From: Methanomethylovorans sp041447285
GTDB lineage: Archaea; Halobacteriota; Methanosarcinia; Methanosarcinales; Methanosarcinaceae
DNA: 64,000 bases
Reading direction: 5' to 3'
Assembly: GCF_041447285.1 (NCBI RefSeq)
Contig: NZ_JBGMEB010000017.1
Span: forward strand, 36,769-100,768
Position numbers and translations under genes: made by a program. The notes below the pieces were generated by a model. The model did not search any database. It saw nothing but the letters and a program-made list of their open reading frames with translations, and was not told the origin of the DNA. This document shows, in pieces, positions 51,700 to 61,327 of this stretch. Positions within the stretch are counted from its first letter, which is position 1; every line of letters begins with the position of its first letter.

Positions 51700-51995
51700 T
51701 GCCAAAGGGAATGGCGATAAGGGTATGTAATGTACTTGTGATATTGGGTTTACCAATTGAACGTTAGTTACCCTCGTAGTGCTGTGGACGTGTGTTCAAT
51801 CTATAATAGGCATATGTAATGCTGGATTACATGTGACACGTCGGAAAAAACGAATCTATTTGAGATAAGGTTCAGCAGAATGCTACTGTTGGAATGACCT
51901 AAAAACGGTATCAGGTCCCTTGCACCTGAGCGTTGTAAGTTACTTGTTAGGCTGTTTTTGCAAGAATATCAAGCTGTGTGGCATAGCTAACAGTA
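51700..51995 (+). ncRNA. Candidate structured RNA or long dnaG leader
   Basis: Several stems can be drawn. At 51787-51842, GACGTGT pairs with ACACGTC around a 10-bp inner stem CATATGTAAT/ATTACATGTG (51811-51835, one U-G) with a 17-base one-sided bulge. At 51911-51929, TCAGGT pairs with ACCTGA. At about 51946-51990, GTTAG-CT pairs with AG-CTAAC and is followed by ACA. Together they suggest a folded transcript ending just before the dnaG ribosome site. No known family is recognised. Confidence 0.35.
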
Positions 51996-52017
51996 AAAAT
52001 AATTCGGAGACTTATAT

Positions 52018-53343
52018 ATGCAAAATGCAGATACTACTAAATATATCATTCATTCAAAGATCAGCGCAGATGGTATTATCGAACGCCCGGATATCGTGGG
52101 TGCGATCTTCGGGCAGACTGAAGGTCTGCTTGGATCAGATCTGGACCTGCGAGACCTGCAAAAGACTGGAAGGATCGGAAGGATCGAGGTTCTTGTCAGT
52201 GCAAAGGGTGGTAAATCAAAGGGTACTATTCTTGTGCCTTCCAGTCTCGACAAGGTGGAAACATCTATCCTTGCTGCATCCCTGGAGACAATTGACAGGG
52301 TAGGACCATGCAGTGCAAAGATCGAAATAACTAACATTGAAGATGTAAGGGCCACCAAGAGGAAGCAGATCATAGAACGTGCGAAGTTCATCCTTACTGG
52401 CATGTTCGATACCAATGTACCGGAGTCTCAGGAAATAGCTGATGAGGTCCGACAGTCTGTACGCGTGGAGGAAATGCAGTATTTTGGAAAGAATAAGATT
52501 CCATGCGGTCCAGCTGTATTTGATTCAGATGCAATTGTTGTAGTTGAAGGCCGTGCTGATGTGTTAAACCTTCTCAGGTATGGTATCAAGAATACTATTT
52601 GCGTAGGTGGTACCAATGTGCCTCCTGAAGTTGCAGAACTAACAAAGAAAAAGGAAACTGTAACTGCATTTACTGATGGTGATCGTGGAGGAGAACTAAT
52701 TATCAAGGAACTTCTCCAGGTAGCTAACATTGATTACATTGCCCGCGCTCCGGATGGTAAGAGCGTTGAGGATCTTGTGCAGAAAGAAATAGTGAGGGCT
52801 CTAAGGCAGAAGATACCAGTAGAACAGGTAATGGACAAGTATTCTTTAAAGGATTCGGATTCTATGAAGGCTCCAGCTGTCCAGAGACTGCCAAAGCAGA
52901 AAGAAAGAAGAACTGTTGAGATCCCAAGGGTTGCCGCTCCGACCAAGTTGAAGAAGCGCCCAATTAAGCAGCGTGAGTTCCCCCAGGAAGCTGTGGCGGC
53001 TCAGGCACTTCCAGAGGAAGAACAAGAAGTAGTGGAAGTTGTAAAACTCTCTCCAGCTGCTAAGAAGTTCAAATCCCATGCTGATGAACTCATGGGGACT
53101 TTTGGTGCACGCTTCCTGGATGCAGGTAACAATGTGATAGGTGAGACTGCTGTGAGAGACCTCGTCAATAACCTGAAGAACTATAACGGTGACATCAAAA
53201 GCGTTATCTTTGACGGTGTCATCACTCAAAGAATACTTGACATTGCGGAGAACAAGGGTATTGAAAACCTTGTTGGTGCTAAGATCGGAAGCATCACTAA
53301 GAGGCCCTCTTCAGTGAAAATACTGACCGTTAGAGATCTTTAA
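52018..53343 (+). CDS. dnaG: Archaeal DnaG-like primase/exosome subunit
   Basis: 441 residues. The N-terminal domain (about 1-165) is archaeal-specific (YIIHSKISADGIIERPDIVGAIFGQTEGLLG). The Toprim domain has IVVVEGRADVLNLLRYG (Glu177) and TAFTDGDRGG (Asp220, Asp222). A Lys/Pro/Glu-rich linker (about 285-345) leads to a C-terminal domain with SHADELMGTFGARFLD. Archaeal DnaG binds the RNA exosome and promotes tailing and degradation of A-rich RNA; weak primase activity has also been reported in archaea. GGAG lies nine bases before the ATG. Confidence 0.95.
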   Translation: MQNADTTKYIIHSKISADGIIERPDIVGAIFGQTEGLLGSDLDLRDLQKTGRIGRIEVLVSAKGGKSKGTILVPSSLDKVETSILAASLETIDRVGPCSAKIEITNIEDVRATKRKQIIERAKFILTGMFDTNVPESQEIADEVRQSVRVEEMQYFGKNKIPCGPAVFDSDAIVVVEGRADVLNLLRYGIKNTICVGGTNVPPEVAELTKKKETVTAFTDGDRGGELIIKELLQVANIDYIARAPDGKSVEDLVQKEIVRALRQKIPVEQVMDKYSLKDSDSMKAPAVQRLPKQKERRTVEIPRVAAPTKLKKRPIKQREFPQEAVAAQALPEEEQEVVEVVKLSPAAKKFKSHADELMGTFGARFLDAGNNVIGETAVRDLVNNLKNYNGDIKSVIFDGVITQRILDIAENKGIENLVGAKIGSITKRPSSVKILTVRDL

Positions 53344-53400
53344 TTCTCGAGGGTCATCCCTTAATTTTTAGATCTTTTTCTTTTTTATTTCTTTTTTCGC
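53344..53400 (+). terminator. Oligo-T terminator after dnaG
   Basis: Successive T runs (AATTTTTAG, CTTTTTCTTTTTTATTTCTTTTTTCG) directly follow the stop, the usual archaeal intrinsic terminator. Confidence 0.6.
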
Positions 53401-53566
53401 TCAAATTAACTAAGTTACAGTATCAGGTATCTTTATATATATCGTAAAAGGAAATATATTTCCGACAATAGCCTTTTATTGAAATCAATTGATTTACGCT
53501 TGTACATTAATTTCATCTGTGCACAGTAGCACAATGTACAAACAAAAAAAGGATATGTTGGTTGGT

Positions 53567-53854
53567 ATGCACAAAGACGAATTGATTCAGTTGCACACAT
53601 TGATGGCACAAATGAAAAGTCGCTTGGAAGAAAAGGGTTTTACACGTGAATTCTCAGAATATGATTCCTTGGCTATAAGTCCAATACATGTTCATAGGAG
53701 CAAAGCTGAGCACAAGCTCGCTATCTTTGTACTGGGCAATAGTCTTGCGGTAGCCATGTCTAAAGATGAGTTCTCAGGTTTTGGCAGGACTTCCGAAAGG
53801 ATGAAAGAGCTTGCTACTCGTATGCAGCATAGCATCATGCAGGACAATTTCTGA
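53567..53854 (+). CDS. UPF0058 family protein
   Basis: 95 residues from ATG 53567, giving MHKDELIQLHTLMAQMKSRLE, the conserved start of UPF0058. Upstream in-frame starts (53489, 53534, 53555) would add non-conserved residues. SPIHVHRSKAEHKLAIFVL contains the conserved H-x-H and is followed by a helical C-terminus. Small haloarchaeal and methanogen proteins of this family are uncharacterised; a metal-binding or regulatory role is guessed only. Confidence 0.8.
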   Translation: MHKDELIQLHTLMAQMKSRLEEKGFTREFSEYDSLAISPIHVHRSKAEHKLAIFVLGNSLAVAMSKDEFSGFGRTSERMKELATRMQHSIMQDNF

Positions 53855-53875
53855 GATTTAATTCATTTGCAACGT

Positions 53876-54403
53876 TCAATCATATTCATTAAAACTCTCA
53901 GTATCCCTTATGGATATACTTTCTATTTTTTTTGCAAATAGGTCAAGATTCTGAAATTTATACGAGGATAGTTTCATCTTCATAATTATTCCATCTTCCC
54001 CGTCTGAATAGTACTCTTTTTCTATCCAGCAAGGAATGAACCCCATCTTGTGATAAAGGCTCTTGGCCTTGATGTTGCTTGTCCTCACTTCTAAAGTCGC
54101 ATATTTAAGAAGATTCGAATAGAATACTTTGAACAATGCATCTAGAAGCATACTGCCTATGCCTCTCCCTTGGAACTCTTCGCTCACAGCCAGAGAAAAA
54201 ACTCTCCCCTCACTCTCGTTTAGCCTGTATCCTACTATGAAACCAACTACGAAGTCCAGGTATTCAGCTACCAGGAACATATCCCCATGCATCTCATAGA
54301 AGTGCATGTAAGCAAAGGGGTTATGTTCTGCAAAAGACTCCGATTCTATGCAGAGCACATCTTCAAAGTCGTCAGTTTTGAAGTTTCTGATTCTTATATT
54401 CAT
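53876..54403 (-). CDS. RimI-like N-terminal acetyltransferase (archaeal NAT)
   Basis: 175 residues: ESESFAEHNPFAYMHFYEMHG at the N terminus, the acetyl-CoA loop VFSLAVSEEFQGRGIGSMLL and LEVRTSNIKAKSLYHKMGF, which are the RimI/Ard1 signatures. Such enzymes acetylate protein N termini. The gene is 15 bp downstream of arcS and probably in the same transcript. A C-terminal tail of about 30 residues is specific. Confidence 0.86.
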   Translation of the reverse strand: MNIRIRNFKTDDFEDVLCIESESFAEHNPFAYMHFYEMHGDMFLVAEYLDFVVGFIVGYRLNESEGRVFSLAVSEEFQGRGIGSMLLDALFKVFYSNLLKYATLEVRTSNIKAKSLYHKMGFIPCWIEKEYYSDGEDGIIMKMKLSSYKFQNLDLFAKKIESISIRDTESFNEYD

Positions 54404-54418
54404 AATACCAATATTGTT

Positions 54419-56248
54419 TTATTTAGGTTTCACATGGCGCAGATCCATTGCCTGGCCTCTTGTGGACACTCTCATTTCCCTACCGTTCATGCGTGCCCTA
54501 CCTACTCCTATTGCCTTTTCACCTACCACAAATACCTCGTCTCCTTCACGAATAGCAGGATCTGCATCTATTATTCCTGGAGCCAATATAGAACCTCTTG
54601 GTATGAAGTCATCTATCTGTACTATGTAGGAATTGCGTGGTATCATCATTTCCGCACCAGCAATAGTGACTGCCAATGTACCATATTGGGGTATGAGGGT
54701 TGCAAGTTGAGTTTTCTCATAAAATGATTGGTATCTGGGGAAAGGTCCTCTTATTTCCGAATTATCCGGGACTAATATCTCTCCGGCTCCCTTTCCAAAC
54801 TGGTAGTCAGCGATAGCCTTCAGCATTGCTGCTTTCCTTTTTGTTTCGCTTATTTTCCTGCCTGTACACAGTCCCTCCATAGTCTTGCTAAGATTTCGGA
54901 GAGATTCATGAGAAGTGACACTGCCGGTGTTTGTGAAGTGTATTTCCAGTCCAAGCCTGTTGGCTACCATCTCACAGATCTGTCTGTAAGCTCCGTCTAC
55001 ATGTGCAACTATTGCAGTGTATTTGTGTTTTGATAGGTAATCTTCAAGGCATCTCGAAACCCACTTCATCTCTTCTGCATCCCAATGTCCTGTTACAGCA
55101 ACGTCATAATGGGCTGCAGGATAGGTCAGCTCCAATTCTCTGGGAACTATTCCAAGGGGTGAGGTAATTATCACTTCATGCACGAATTTGCGGTACTTTC
55201 CCAGAGCAATACCGAACTTCTGATGAGATTGTGAAATAGAATAGGGTTTCTTTGCAGAACATGGTAAAAGCAAAAGTACGTTCAATTCAGGAGGAGTATA
55301 TCTTTCTTGTATCCTGCGTGCAAACCTCACAACTTCCGGTCTTGTGAGGGAATCTCCCGAATTCGCAAGCATTTCCACATTGCGGGTGATAGGAGTACCT
55401 CTTTCTATATGTTCATATTCTTTATCAAGCAGCCTCAGCAATGCAGTGAGCCAGGGTCTGGTACGGCATTGTCCGTCCACATATTCCCGCAGATTACCAG
55501 CAGATATTTTTTCCCTTACCAGCGCAAGTTCAGCTTCCATTGCATTGATATTATGTTGTTCCAGCAGTTGTGCCCTGGAAATTTTATCCATCTTTTTAAG
55601 TTCCAATGCGGTGGTAGATGCACAGGCAGAACATCTGCATGGTAGCTCAGAAAGTGATTTAAGGTGGAAACTTCCTGCATGAGTGAGATAAATATCCTTA
55701 TATGCTGCAACTGTGGCTTTAGTGGTATCCAGCACGTCAGCACCCATGTAAATAAGCATTGCAAGGTTTTCGGGAAGACAGATGTTAGGGAGGTATACTG
55801 CTGTATCATCTGGTATATTATGTTTCAGGTCCAGAACTCTTTCAAGCAGGGCTCTTGCATTGTTTTCAAATACTCCTGACCCTTCCAATACATATAGATC
55901 AGCAGCTTTAAGCTCTCTGTCTTTACGATATATGCTTCCAATGGCACCAGTTGTTGTGATAGTTTCCATTTCCTTAATCGTGGAATCAGGAGCATCAGGT
56001 GCAAGACACATATGGGGTAATATGATAAGTCTATTGTCTCCAATTTCGCTTCGAAGTTGATGTAATTTCTGTTTGGCTTTCTCCACATTGCCCTTTTCCC
56101 ACAAGGAACCGGCATTCACTATAGGCCCTGTGTTATCATTTATCTTTTCAGTTTTGAGGATGCAGGGAGTCTCAATGATTTCGGCAAGTAGTAACCGTCC
56201 TTTTCTTGCCGCACCATCTCTCTGGTATACTTCGAAGTATTGTGTCAT
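54419..56248 (-). CDS. arcS: Archaeosine synthase alpha subunit (ArcS)
   Basis: 609 residues with a TGT-like N-terminal domain (CILKTEKIND, VAAYKDIYLTHAGSF), a cysteine cluster CRCSACAST, the ArcS core motif LLLPCSAKKPYSISQSHQKF (about 330-350) and a C-terminal PUA domain (about 533-609, YIVQIDDFIPRGSILAPGI, GRARMNGREM). ArcS attaches lysine to preQ0-tRNA at position 15, and a radical SAM partner (RaSEA) completes archaeosine. That partner is not in this window. Length fits the full-length euryarchaeal form. Confidence 0.9.
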   Translation of the reverse strand: MTQYFEVYQRDGAARKGRLLLAEIIETPCILKTEKINDNTGPIVNAGSLWEKGNVEKAKQKLHQLRSEIGDNRLIILPHMCLAPDAPDSTIKEMETITTTGAIGSIYRKDRELKAADLYVLEGSGVFENNARALLERVLDLKHNIPDDTAVYLPNICLPENLAMLIYMGADVLDTTKATVAAYKDIYLTHAGSFHLKSLSELPCRCSACASTTALELKKMDKISRAQLLEQHNINAMEAELALVREKISAGNLREYVDGQCRTRPWLTALLRLLDKEYEHIERGTPITRNVEMLANSGDSLTRPEVVRFARRIQERYTPPELNVLLLLPCSAKKPYSISQSHQKFGIALGKYRKFVHEVIITSPLGIVPRELELTYPAAHYDVAVTGHWDAEEMKWVSRCLEDYLSKHKYTAIVAHVDGAYRQICEMVANRLGLEIHFTNTGSVTSHESLRNLSKTMEGLCTGRKISETKRKAAMLKAIADYQFGKGAGEILVPDNSEIRGPFPRYQSFYEKTQLATLIPQYGTLAVTIAGAEMMIPRNSYIVQIDDFIPRGSILAPGIIDADPAIREGDEVFVVGEKAIGVGRARMNGREMRVSTRGQAMDLRHVKPK

Positions 56249-56347
56249 TATTTGTAGGATACTGCATAGTTGAATGTAAATGTTTGGTACAAATTTTCTC
56301 TCTAACCGCTATCTTTAAATTCTGACCACATCTCTAAACTCAAAGCT

Positions 56348-57730
56348 ATGCTTAATGTTGACCTAATTGAAAAAATGAGGGCTATAGTGGGTAAGGAAAA
56401 CCTATCTATTAGTTCCTGTGAACTATACTGTTATTCATCTGATGCTTCCCAGATCCGGGGCACGCCGGAGGTTGTCATAAAACCACTAAGCACTGAGCAA
56501 GTTTCGGATATCATCAAGATAGCTTATGCTCATAATATCCCGATAACTGCCAGAGGTGCAGGTACTGGTCTTTCTGGTGGCTGTGTTCCTTTAGAGGGCG
56601 GTATTGTTCTTGATATGTCTGCCATGAACAGGATAATCGAGATGGATTTTGACAACCTTCAGGTAGTAGTAGAACCGGGAATTGTTCAGGAAAAGCTGAA
56701 TAAAGCCCTGGAACCATACGGTTTCTTTTTCCCTCCTGATCCCGGAAGTTCTGCAATGTGCACTCTGGGAGGTCTAATAGCCAACAACGGTAGTGGTATG
56801 CGGTCCGTGAAGTACGGTACCACTCGTAGTTATGTGCTTGGACTTGAGGTAGTGATGGCAGATGGCAAGATCATAAGGACTGGTTCCAAAACCATGAAAT
56901 CCGTTGCCGGTTACTCTCTTACTGATCTTATGGTCGGCTCGGAGGGAACTCTTGGCATCATCACTCAGGCAATAATCAAGGTGAGGGCCATTCCAAAAGA
57001 ACGTTCTGTCATATTTGCTTCATTCGATGGTCCTGAACTTGCAGGCAAGGCTGTGGTTAAGGTTCTTGCGTCTGGCATAGTTCCTTCTGCATGTGAGATA
57101 TTAGATTCTAACATAATCCGGGCTATCAATACCTATGATCCAAAAATTGGTCTTCCGCTGGCTGGTGCTATACTGCTATTTGAAGTAGATGGCAGTGAAG
57201 CTGAAGTGAAAGAAGGTGTTAAACTTATAGCAAAAACATGTGAAGGGTTAGCATCTGGTATCAGAACCGCTTCAGATAAAAAAGAAAGGGACGAGATATG
57301 GGCTGCCCGCAGGCTGGCAGGTGCAGCTATTTCGCGCCTGGATCCTATGCGTACCAGGGTGTATGTTGGCGAAGATGTTGGAGTTCCCATAAAAGAAATC
57401 CCTAAAATGTTGCGCAAGGTCGATGAAATATCCAAGGAGTTTAATCTACCAATCATGACCTATGGTCATATCGGAGATGGAAACTTACACACTGGTATGT
57501 GTATCGACATGCTCAGCGATGATGATTGGACGAAGCTGAATGCTGCTGCTGATAGGATCCACCGTACAGCTATTGAAATGGGAGGAACTACCACCGCAGA
57601 ACATGGTGTAGGCAGTGCCCGGTCTGAATACATGCGCCTGGAATTGGGTAACGCGTTGGATATCATGATAGCTATCAAAAAAGCTCTTGATCCCAAAGGA
57701 ATCCTAAACCCCGGGAAAATGGGGGTGTAA
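56348..57730 (+). CDS. FAD-linked oxidase, GlcD/D-lactate dehydrogenase-like
   Basis: 460 residues. FAD_binding_4 domain: VVIKPLSTEQVSDIIKIAY, PITARGAGTGLSGGCVPLEGG and FFPPDPGSSAMCTLGGLIANNGSG. The C-terminal FAD-oxidase domain has YGHIGDGNLHTGM and AEHGVGSARSEYM. These oxidise 2-hydroxy acids such as D-lactate or glycolate. The gene is followed directly by a CCG-domain Fe-S protein, as in glcD-glcF and archaeal lactate dehydrogenase pairs. Either catabolic or detoxifying use is possible. Confidence 0.9.
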   Translation: MLNVDLIEKMRAIVGKENLSISSCELYCYSSDASQIRGTPEVVIKPLSTEQVSDIIKIAYAHNIPITARGAGTGLSGGCVPLEGGIVLDMSAMNRIIEMDFDNLQVVVEPGIVQEKLNKALEPYGFFFPPDPGSSAMCTLGGLIANNGSGMRSVKYGTTRSYVLGLEVVMADGKIIRTGSKTMKSVAGYSLTDLMVGSEGTLGIITQAIIKVRAIPKERSVIFASFDGPELAGKAVVKVLASGIVPSACEILDSNIIRAINTYDPKIGLPLAGAILLFEVDGSEAEVKEGVKLIAKTCEGLASGIRTASDKKERDEIWAARRLAGAAISRLDPMRTRVYVGEDVGVPIKEIPKMLRKVDEISKEFNLPIMTYGHIGDGNLHTGMCIDMLSDDDWTKLNAAADRIHRTAIEMGGTTTAEHGVGSARSEYMRLELGNALDIMIAIKKALDPKGILNPGKMGV

Positions 57731-57731
57731 T

Positions 57732-58790
57732 ATGTCCAATCTTGATCTGAGATCAATTCTTAAATGTGTACGTTGTGGCACATGCAGGTCTGTCTGTCCT
57801 GTTTTTGAACAGACAGGTTGGGAATCCTCAAGTTCCAGAGGTCGTATGCTTGTTGTTCATGGTGTTTACCATGGTTTAGAAGCAGACCAGGATGTACTAA
57901 ACAGTCTAAATACATGTACTACATGTGGCTTGTGTGAGCAGATGTGCCCTTCTGGTGCTTCCCCTACGCAAATAGTGGAGGATACTCGCCATCAGCTTGT
58001 TCTTAAGGGTAAAATGACAGATACTCAAGCCGCATTACGACACGAGGCAATATCAAAAGGTAACCCTCTTGGAGAAACAAAGTATCGTCACTCATGGCTG
58101 CAAGATACCTCCGACATCAAAGAGCATGCTCCGTACGTTTTTTTCGTGGGCTGCCTGGGCTCTTACAGGTATCCTGAACTTACTCGCAGGACCTTTGATC
58201 TGCTTAAGAAGTTTGATGTCACACTTATTCCTGAGGAGGTTTGCTGTGGCTCACCTCTGCTGCGTACAGGTTCAGATCCGGATGCTCTGGTTTCTAAAAA
58301 TCTGGAGCAGATTAAAAAGATAGGTGCACATACCATCATCACAGGCTGTGCGGGCTGTTACACCACTCTTAAGAACGATTATCCTGGTGATCTAAAAGTA
58401 ATACATGTTTCAGAGTTTCTTGCAGAACACCTCTCAGAAATGGATCTGAAACATCTGGATCTCAAGGTGACCTACCATGATCCCTGCCATCTGGGAAGAT
58501 GCAATGGTGTTTTCGATGCACCCCGAAAGATAATCACATCTATCTGCGAACTTAAGGAAATGAAATCTCATCACGAGCAATCCCGTTGCTGTGGTGCAGG
58601 TGGTGGAGTGATGAAAGGTTATCCTGACCTGTCTTTGGCTCTTTCAAAGAAGCGTCTGGAAGAGATCCCCGAAGGGATGGACTATCTTGTCACATCCTGT
58701 CCCCTGTGCAGAACAAATCTCCAGCGCGGAGGGCCAAAAGTAGAAGTTATTGATATTCTGGATCTAATGGAAATGGCAATGAATAAATAA
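57732..58790 (+). CDS. Fe-S/CCG-domain electron-transfer protein (GlcF/HdrD-like)
   Basis: 352 residues. Two N-terminal [4Fe-4S] motifs (CVRCGTCRSVCPVFE and CTTCGLCEQMCPSGAS) and two CCG domains (EEVCCGSPLLRTG; QSRCCGAGGGVMK), the architecture of GlcF and of the HdrD subunit of heterodisulfide reductase. It starts one base after the GlcD-like stop, so the two form a complex or share a transcript. It probably passes electrons from the flavin subunit to the membrane or to a heterodisulfide-type acceptor. Confidence 0.88.
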   Translation: MSNLDLRSILKCVRCGTCRSVCPVFEQTGWESSSSRGRMLVVHGVYHGLEADQDVLNSLNTCTTCGLCEQMCPSGASPTQIVEDTRHQLVLKGKMTDTQAALRHEAISKGNPLGETKYRHSWLQDTSDIKEHAPYVFFVGCLGSYRYPELTRRTFDLLKKFDVTLIPEEVCCGSPLLRTGSDPDALVSKNLEQIKKIGAHTIITGCAGCYTTLKNDYPGDLKVIHVSEFLAEHLSEMDLKHLDLKVTYHDPCHLGRCNGVFDAPRKIITSICELKEMKSHHEQSRCCGAGGGVMKGYPDLSLALSKKRLEEIPEGMDYLVTSCPLCRTNLQRGGPKVEVIDILDLMEMAMNK

Positions 58791-58793
58791 TTC

Positions 58794-60647
58794 TCATTGC
58801 CTTTCTTTTCCTCTTGGCGGCCTTCTGATAAGGCAGTTCCAGCTATTGCCCACAAGGTCCAATCTGTTAGCCCGTTTGAGCCCTTCGTATACAAGCATCT
58901 GATTCTGTGGGTCCTTATAGCGTAAAAAGGCTCTTTGTATCATTTTATCTTTCCTGGAAGTTGCAACATAAATGTTCTTGCCTGTGAAAGGATCAATTCC
59001 AGTGTGGAACATGCATGTGGCAGCAGTCATGGGTGTAGGAGTGAAATCCTGCACTTGTTCGGTGTATCTCCCAGTGTCCCTTATGTACTCTGCAGTTTCG
59101 ATCATGTTGTTAAGGGTGCATCCTGGATGGCCAGACATCAAAAATGCTACAAGGTACTGGTCTTTGCCCACTTTCCTGTTGATCTCCTTGTATTTCTGTT
59201 CGAATTTTTCGAATACTTCCCTGCGGGGTTTTTTCATAGCATCAGTGACTGCGTTGCAGTAATGCTCGGGTGCCACCTTAAGCTGTCCACTTACGTGATG
59301 GGCACATAGTTCTTCCATGTACTTTTCATCAAGTAGAGCCAGATCATAACGTACGCCATATCCGACGAAAACTTTCGAGATTCCTGGTATTTGCCGCAGC
59401 CGTTGCATCAGTTCTATCAGTTTCTTATGGCTTGTGTTAAGTGAAGGGCAAGCCTGTGGATAAATACATAATTTGTCTGCACATGTTCCCTTCTTTTCCC
59501 ACTTCCCGCATTCCATCCCATACATGTTAGCAGAAGGACCGCCAAGTCCGTTGATGATACCTTTGAAGCCTTTGATTTTCTTCAGCCCTTCGGCCTCCCT
59601 AAGTATTGATTCAATGCTACGGCTGGAGATCATTCTTCCTTGGTGCAGGACTATGGCGCAGAAAGAGCATGAACCAAAACATCCCCTGTGAGTGGTGATG
59701 GAGAACCTGGCCATGTCAAGGGCAGGTATGGGTTCTTTGTATGATGGATGTGCGCTCCTTGTATAAGGCAGCTCATACACATGGTCCAACTCTTTTTCAT
59801 TAAGAAGCCGCATGGGCCTGTTCTGTATGATTACTGTTTTCGGATGGACCTGTATTATCCCTCTTCCTCGTACTGGGTCCTGTTCATCAAATGTAAGCTT
59901 GAAAGCTTTGGAGTACAGCACTTTATCCTTTGAAACTTCTGTGTAGGAAGGTATCTCAATATTGTTCTTGAGCAATTCCTGTCTTTTTTCCTTCCATGTT
60001 TTAACTTCCATTTTCCAGACAGTGCCTTCAATGTCAGTTATGTCTTTTACAGGTATGCCTTTATCCAGCTTTTCTGCAATCTGAAGTATTTGCAGTTCGC
60101 CCATGCCATAGATCAGCAGGTCCGCAGGTGTGTCTGCCAGAATTGACTGACGGACCTTATCGGACCAATAATCGTATTGGGCAAAACGGCGCAAAGAGGC
60201 TTCTATGCCTCCAATGACCATTGGCACATCAGGGTATGCTTCACGTAACCTGTTAGAATAAACAATAGTTGCCCTGTTTGGTCTCATCCCGGGTTTATTG
60301 CCAGGAGAATATGCATCTTCATGGCGCAATCTCTGGGAAGGTGTATAGTTGCTCACCATTGAGTCCGTATTTCCACCACTGACAGCGAAGAATAGGCGTG
60401 GCTTACCTAATTTCTTAAAATCATCAACACTATCCCATTTAGGCTGTGCAATAATGCCTACTCTATATCCAGCATCTTCAAGAACCCTACCTATAATAGC
60501 CGTTCCAAATCCGGGATGATCCACGTAGGCATCGCCGGTCACAATGATCACATCAAGCTCTTCCCAACCTCTTCTTTTTGCTTCTTTGAGGTCCATTGGG
60601 AGAAATTGTGAGGCAAATGAAGCTTTTTCTTTATTTTTTCCAGTCAT
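58794..60647 (-). CDS. YgiQ-family radical SAM protein
   Basis: 617 residues. The N-terminal domain starts DVIIVTGDAYVDHPGFGTAIIGR, the YgiQ hallmark. The radical SAM cluster is THRGCFGSCSFCAI (C-x3-C-x2-C) near residue 310, followed by HQGRMISSRS and VAPEHYCNAVTDAMKKP. The C-terminal QDFTPTPMTAATCMFHTG is also conserved. The reaction is unknown for the whole family. It is the last gene of a tatD-MBL-ygiQ run, only 2 bp behind the MBL gene. Confidence 0.92.
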   Translation of the reverse strand: MTGKNKEKASFASQFLPMDLKEAKRRGWEELDVIIVTGDAYVDHPGFGTAIIGRVLEDAGYRVGIIAQPKWDSVDDFKKLGKPRLFFAVSGGNTDSMVSNYTPSQRLRHEDAYSPGNKPGMRPNRATIVYSNRLREAYPDVPMVIGGIEASLRRFAQYDYWSDKVRQSILADTPADLLIYGMGELQILQIAEKLDKGIPVKDITDIEGTVWKMEVKTWKEKRQELLKNNIEIPSYTEVSKDKVLYSKAFKLTFDEQDPVRGRGIIQVHPKTVIIQNRPMRLLNEKELDHVYELPYTRSAHPSYKEPIPALDMARFSITTHRGCFGSCSFCAIVLHQGRMISSRSIESILREAEGLKKIKGFKGIINGLGGPSANMYGMECGKWEKKGTCADKLCIYPQACPSLNTSHKKLIELMQRLRQIPGISKVFVGYGVRYDLALLDEKYMEELCAHHVSGQLKVAPEHYCNAVTDAMKKPRREVFEKFEQKYKEINRKVGKDQYLVAFLMSGHPGCTLNNMIETAEYIRDTGRYTEQVQDFTPTPMTAATCMFHTGIDPFTGKNIYVATSRKDKMIQRAFLRYKDPQNQMLVYEGLKRANRLDLVGNSWNCLIRRPPRGKERQ

Positions 60648-60649
60648 GA

Positions 60650-61294
60650 TTAAATGATCTTAAATATGCTTTTAGCCATGCGGTATGATAGTTCTATCTG
60701 ACGTTTGACGTTTTCAGAAGTAGGTTCTCCGTGTCCCGGATACATTGTTCTTACATCCAGTTTTGTGAGTTTTTGAATGGATTCACTTATCTTTGTGGAG
60801 TTACCACCTATAAAATCTGTACGCCCGATACTGCCCTGTGGAAATACAGTATCTCCTGAGAACAATGACTTTGATACTGGTTCGTAAAGGCATATACAAC
60901 CAGGTGTATGTCCAGGTGTGTGTATTATTTCCAGATGCTCTTCGTCTCCGAGGGGTATGTTTTCTCCCTCCTCAAGCAGCATGTCTGGCTCAAAGGAAGG
61001 TGCTCTGCTGTCAAAGGCTTCAGCAGCACTGGCTTCGTTGTGATGTAATCCTTCCACATCGTTTTTGTGGATAGCTATTTTTGCACCACTTTTTTTGGCA
61101 ATGGCTTCTGCAGCTGCAGTGTGGTCGTAGTGGCAATGAGTAAGAATAATGAGTTCAAGATCGTGGATATCGATGTTTTTTTCGATTTCTGCTATCAAAG
61201 CATCCGTGTTAATACCTGTGTCTATGAGCACTTTACCATTTACAAGATAAGAATTTGCATCATAGTAACCAGTATGGAATTTCTTTACATTCAT
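60650..61294 (-). CDS. Metallo-beta-lactamase fold hydrolase (glyoxalase II-like)
   Basis: 214 residues: LIDTGINTDALIAEI, the metal motif ILTHCHYDHTAAA (H-x-H-x-D-H), IIHTPGHTPGCICLY, LFSGDTVFPQGSIGRTDF and MYPGHGEPTSE complete the metal ligands. It is similar to the glyoxalase II-like group that hydrolyses thioesters or persulfide-type substrates; the exact substrate is unknown. An AAGGA ribosome site precedes the ATG. Confidence 0.9.
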   Translation of the reverse strand: MNVKKFHTGYYDANSYLVNGKVLIDTGINTDALIAEIEKNIDIHDLELIILTHCHYDHTAAAEAIAKKSGAKIAIHKNDVEGLHHNEASAAEAFDSRAPSFEPDMLLEEGENIPLGDEEHLEIIHTPGHTPGCICLYEPVSKSLFSGDTVFPQGSIGRTDFIGGNSTKISESIQKLTKLDVRTMYPGHGEPTSENVKRQIELSYRMAKSIFKII

Positions 61295-61327
61295 GTTCCT
61301 TATTCCCTTGTTCCCTATATATTGTCT

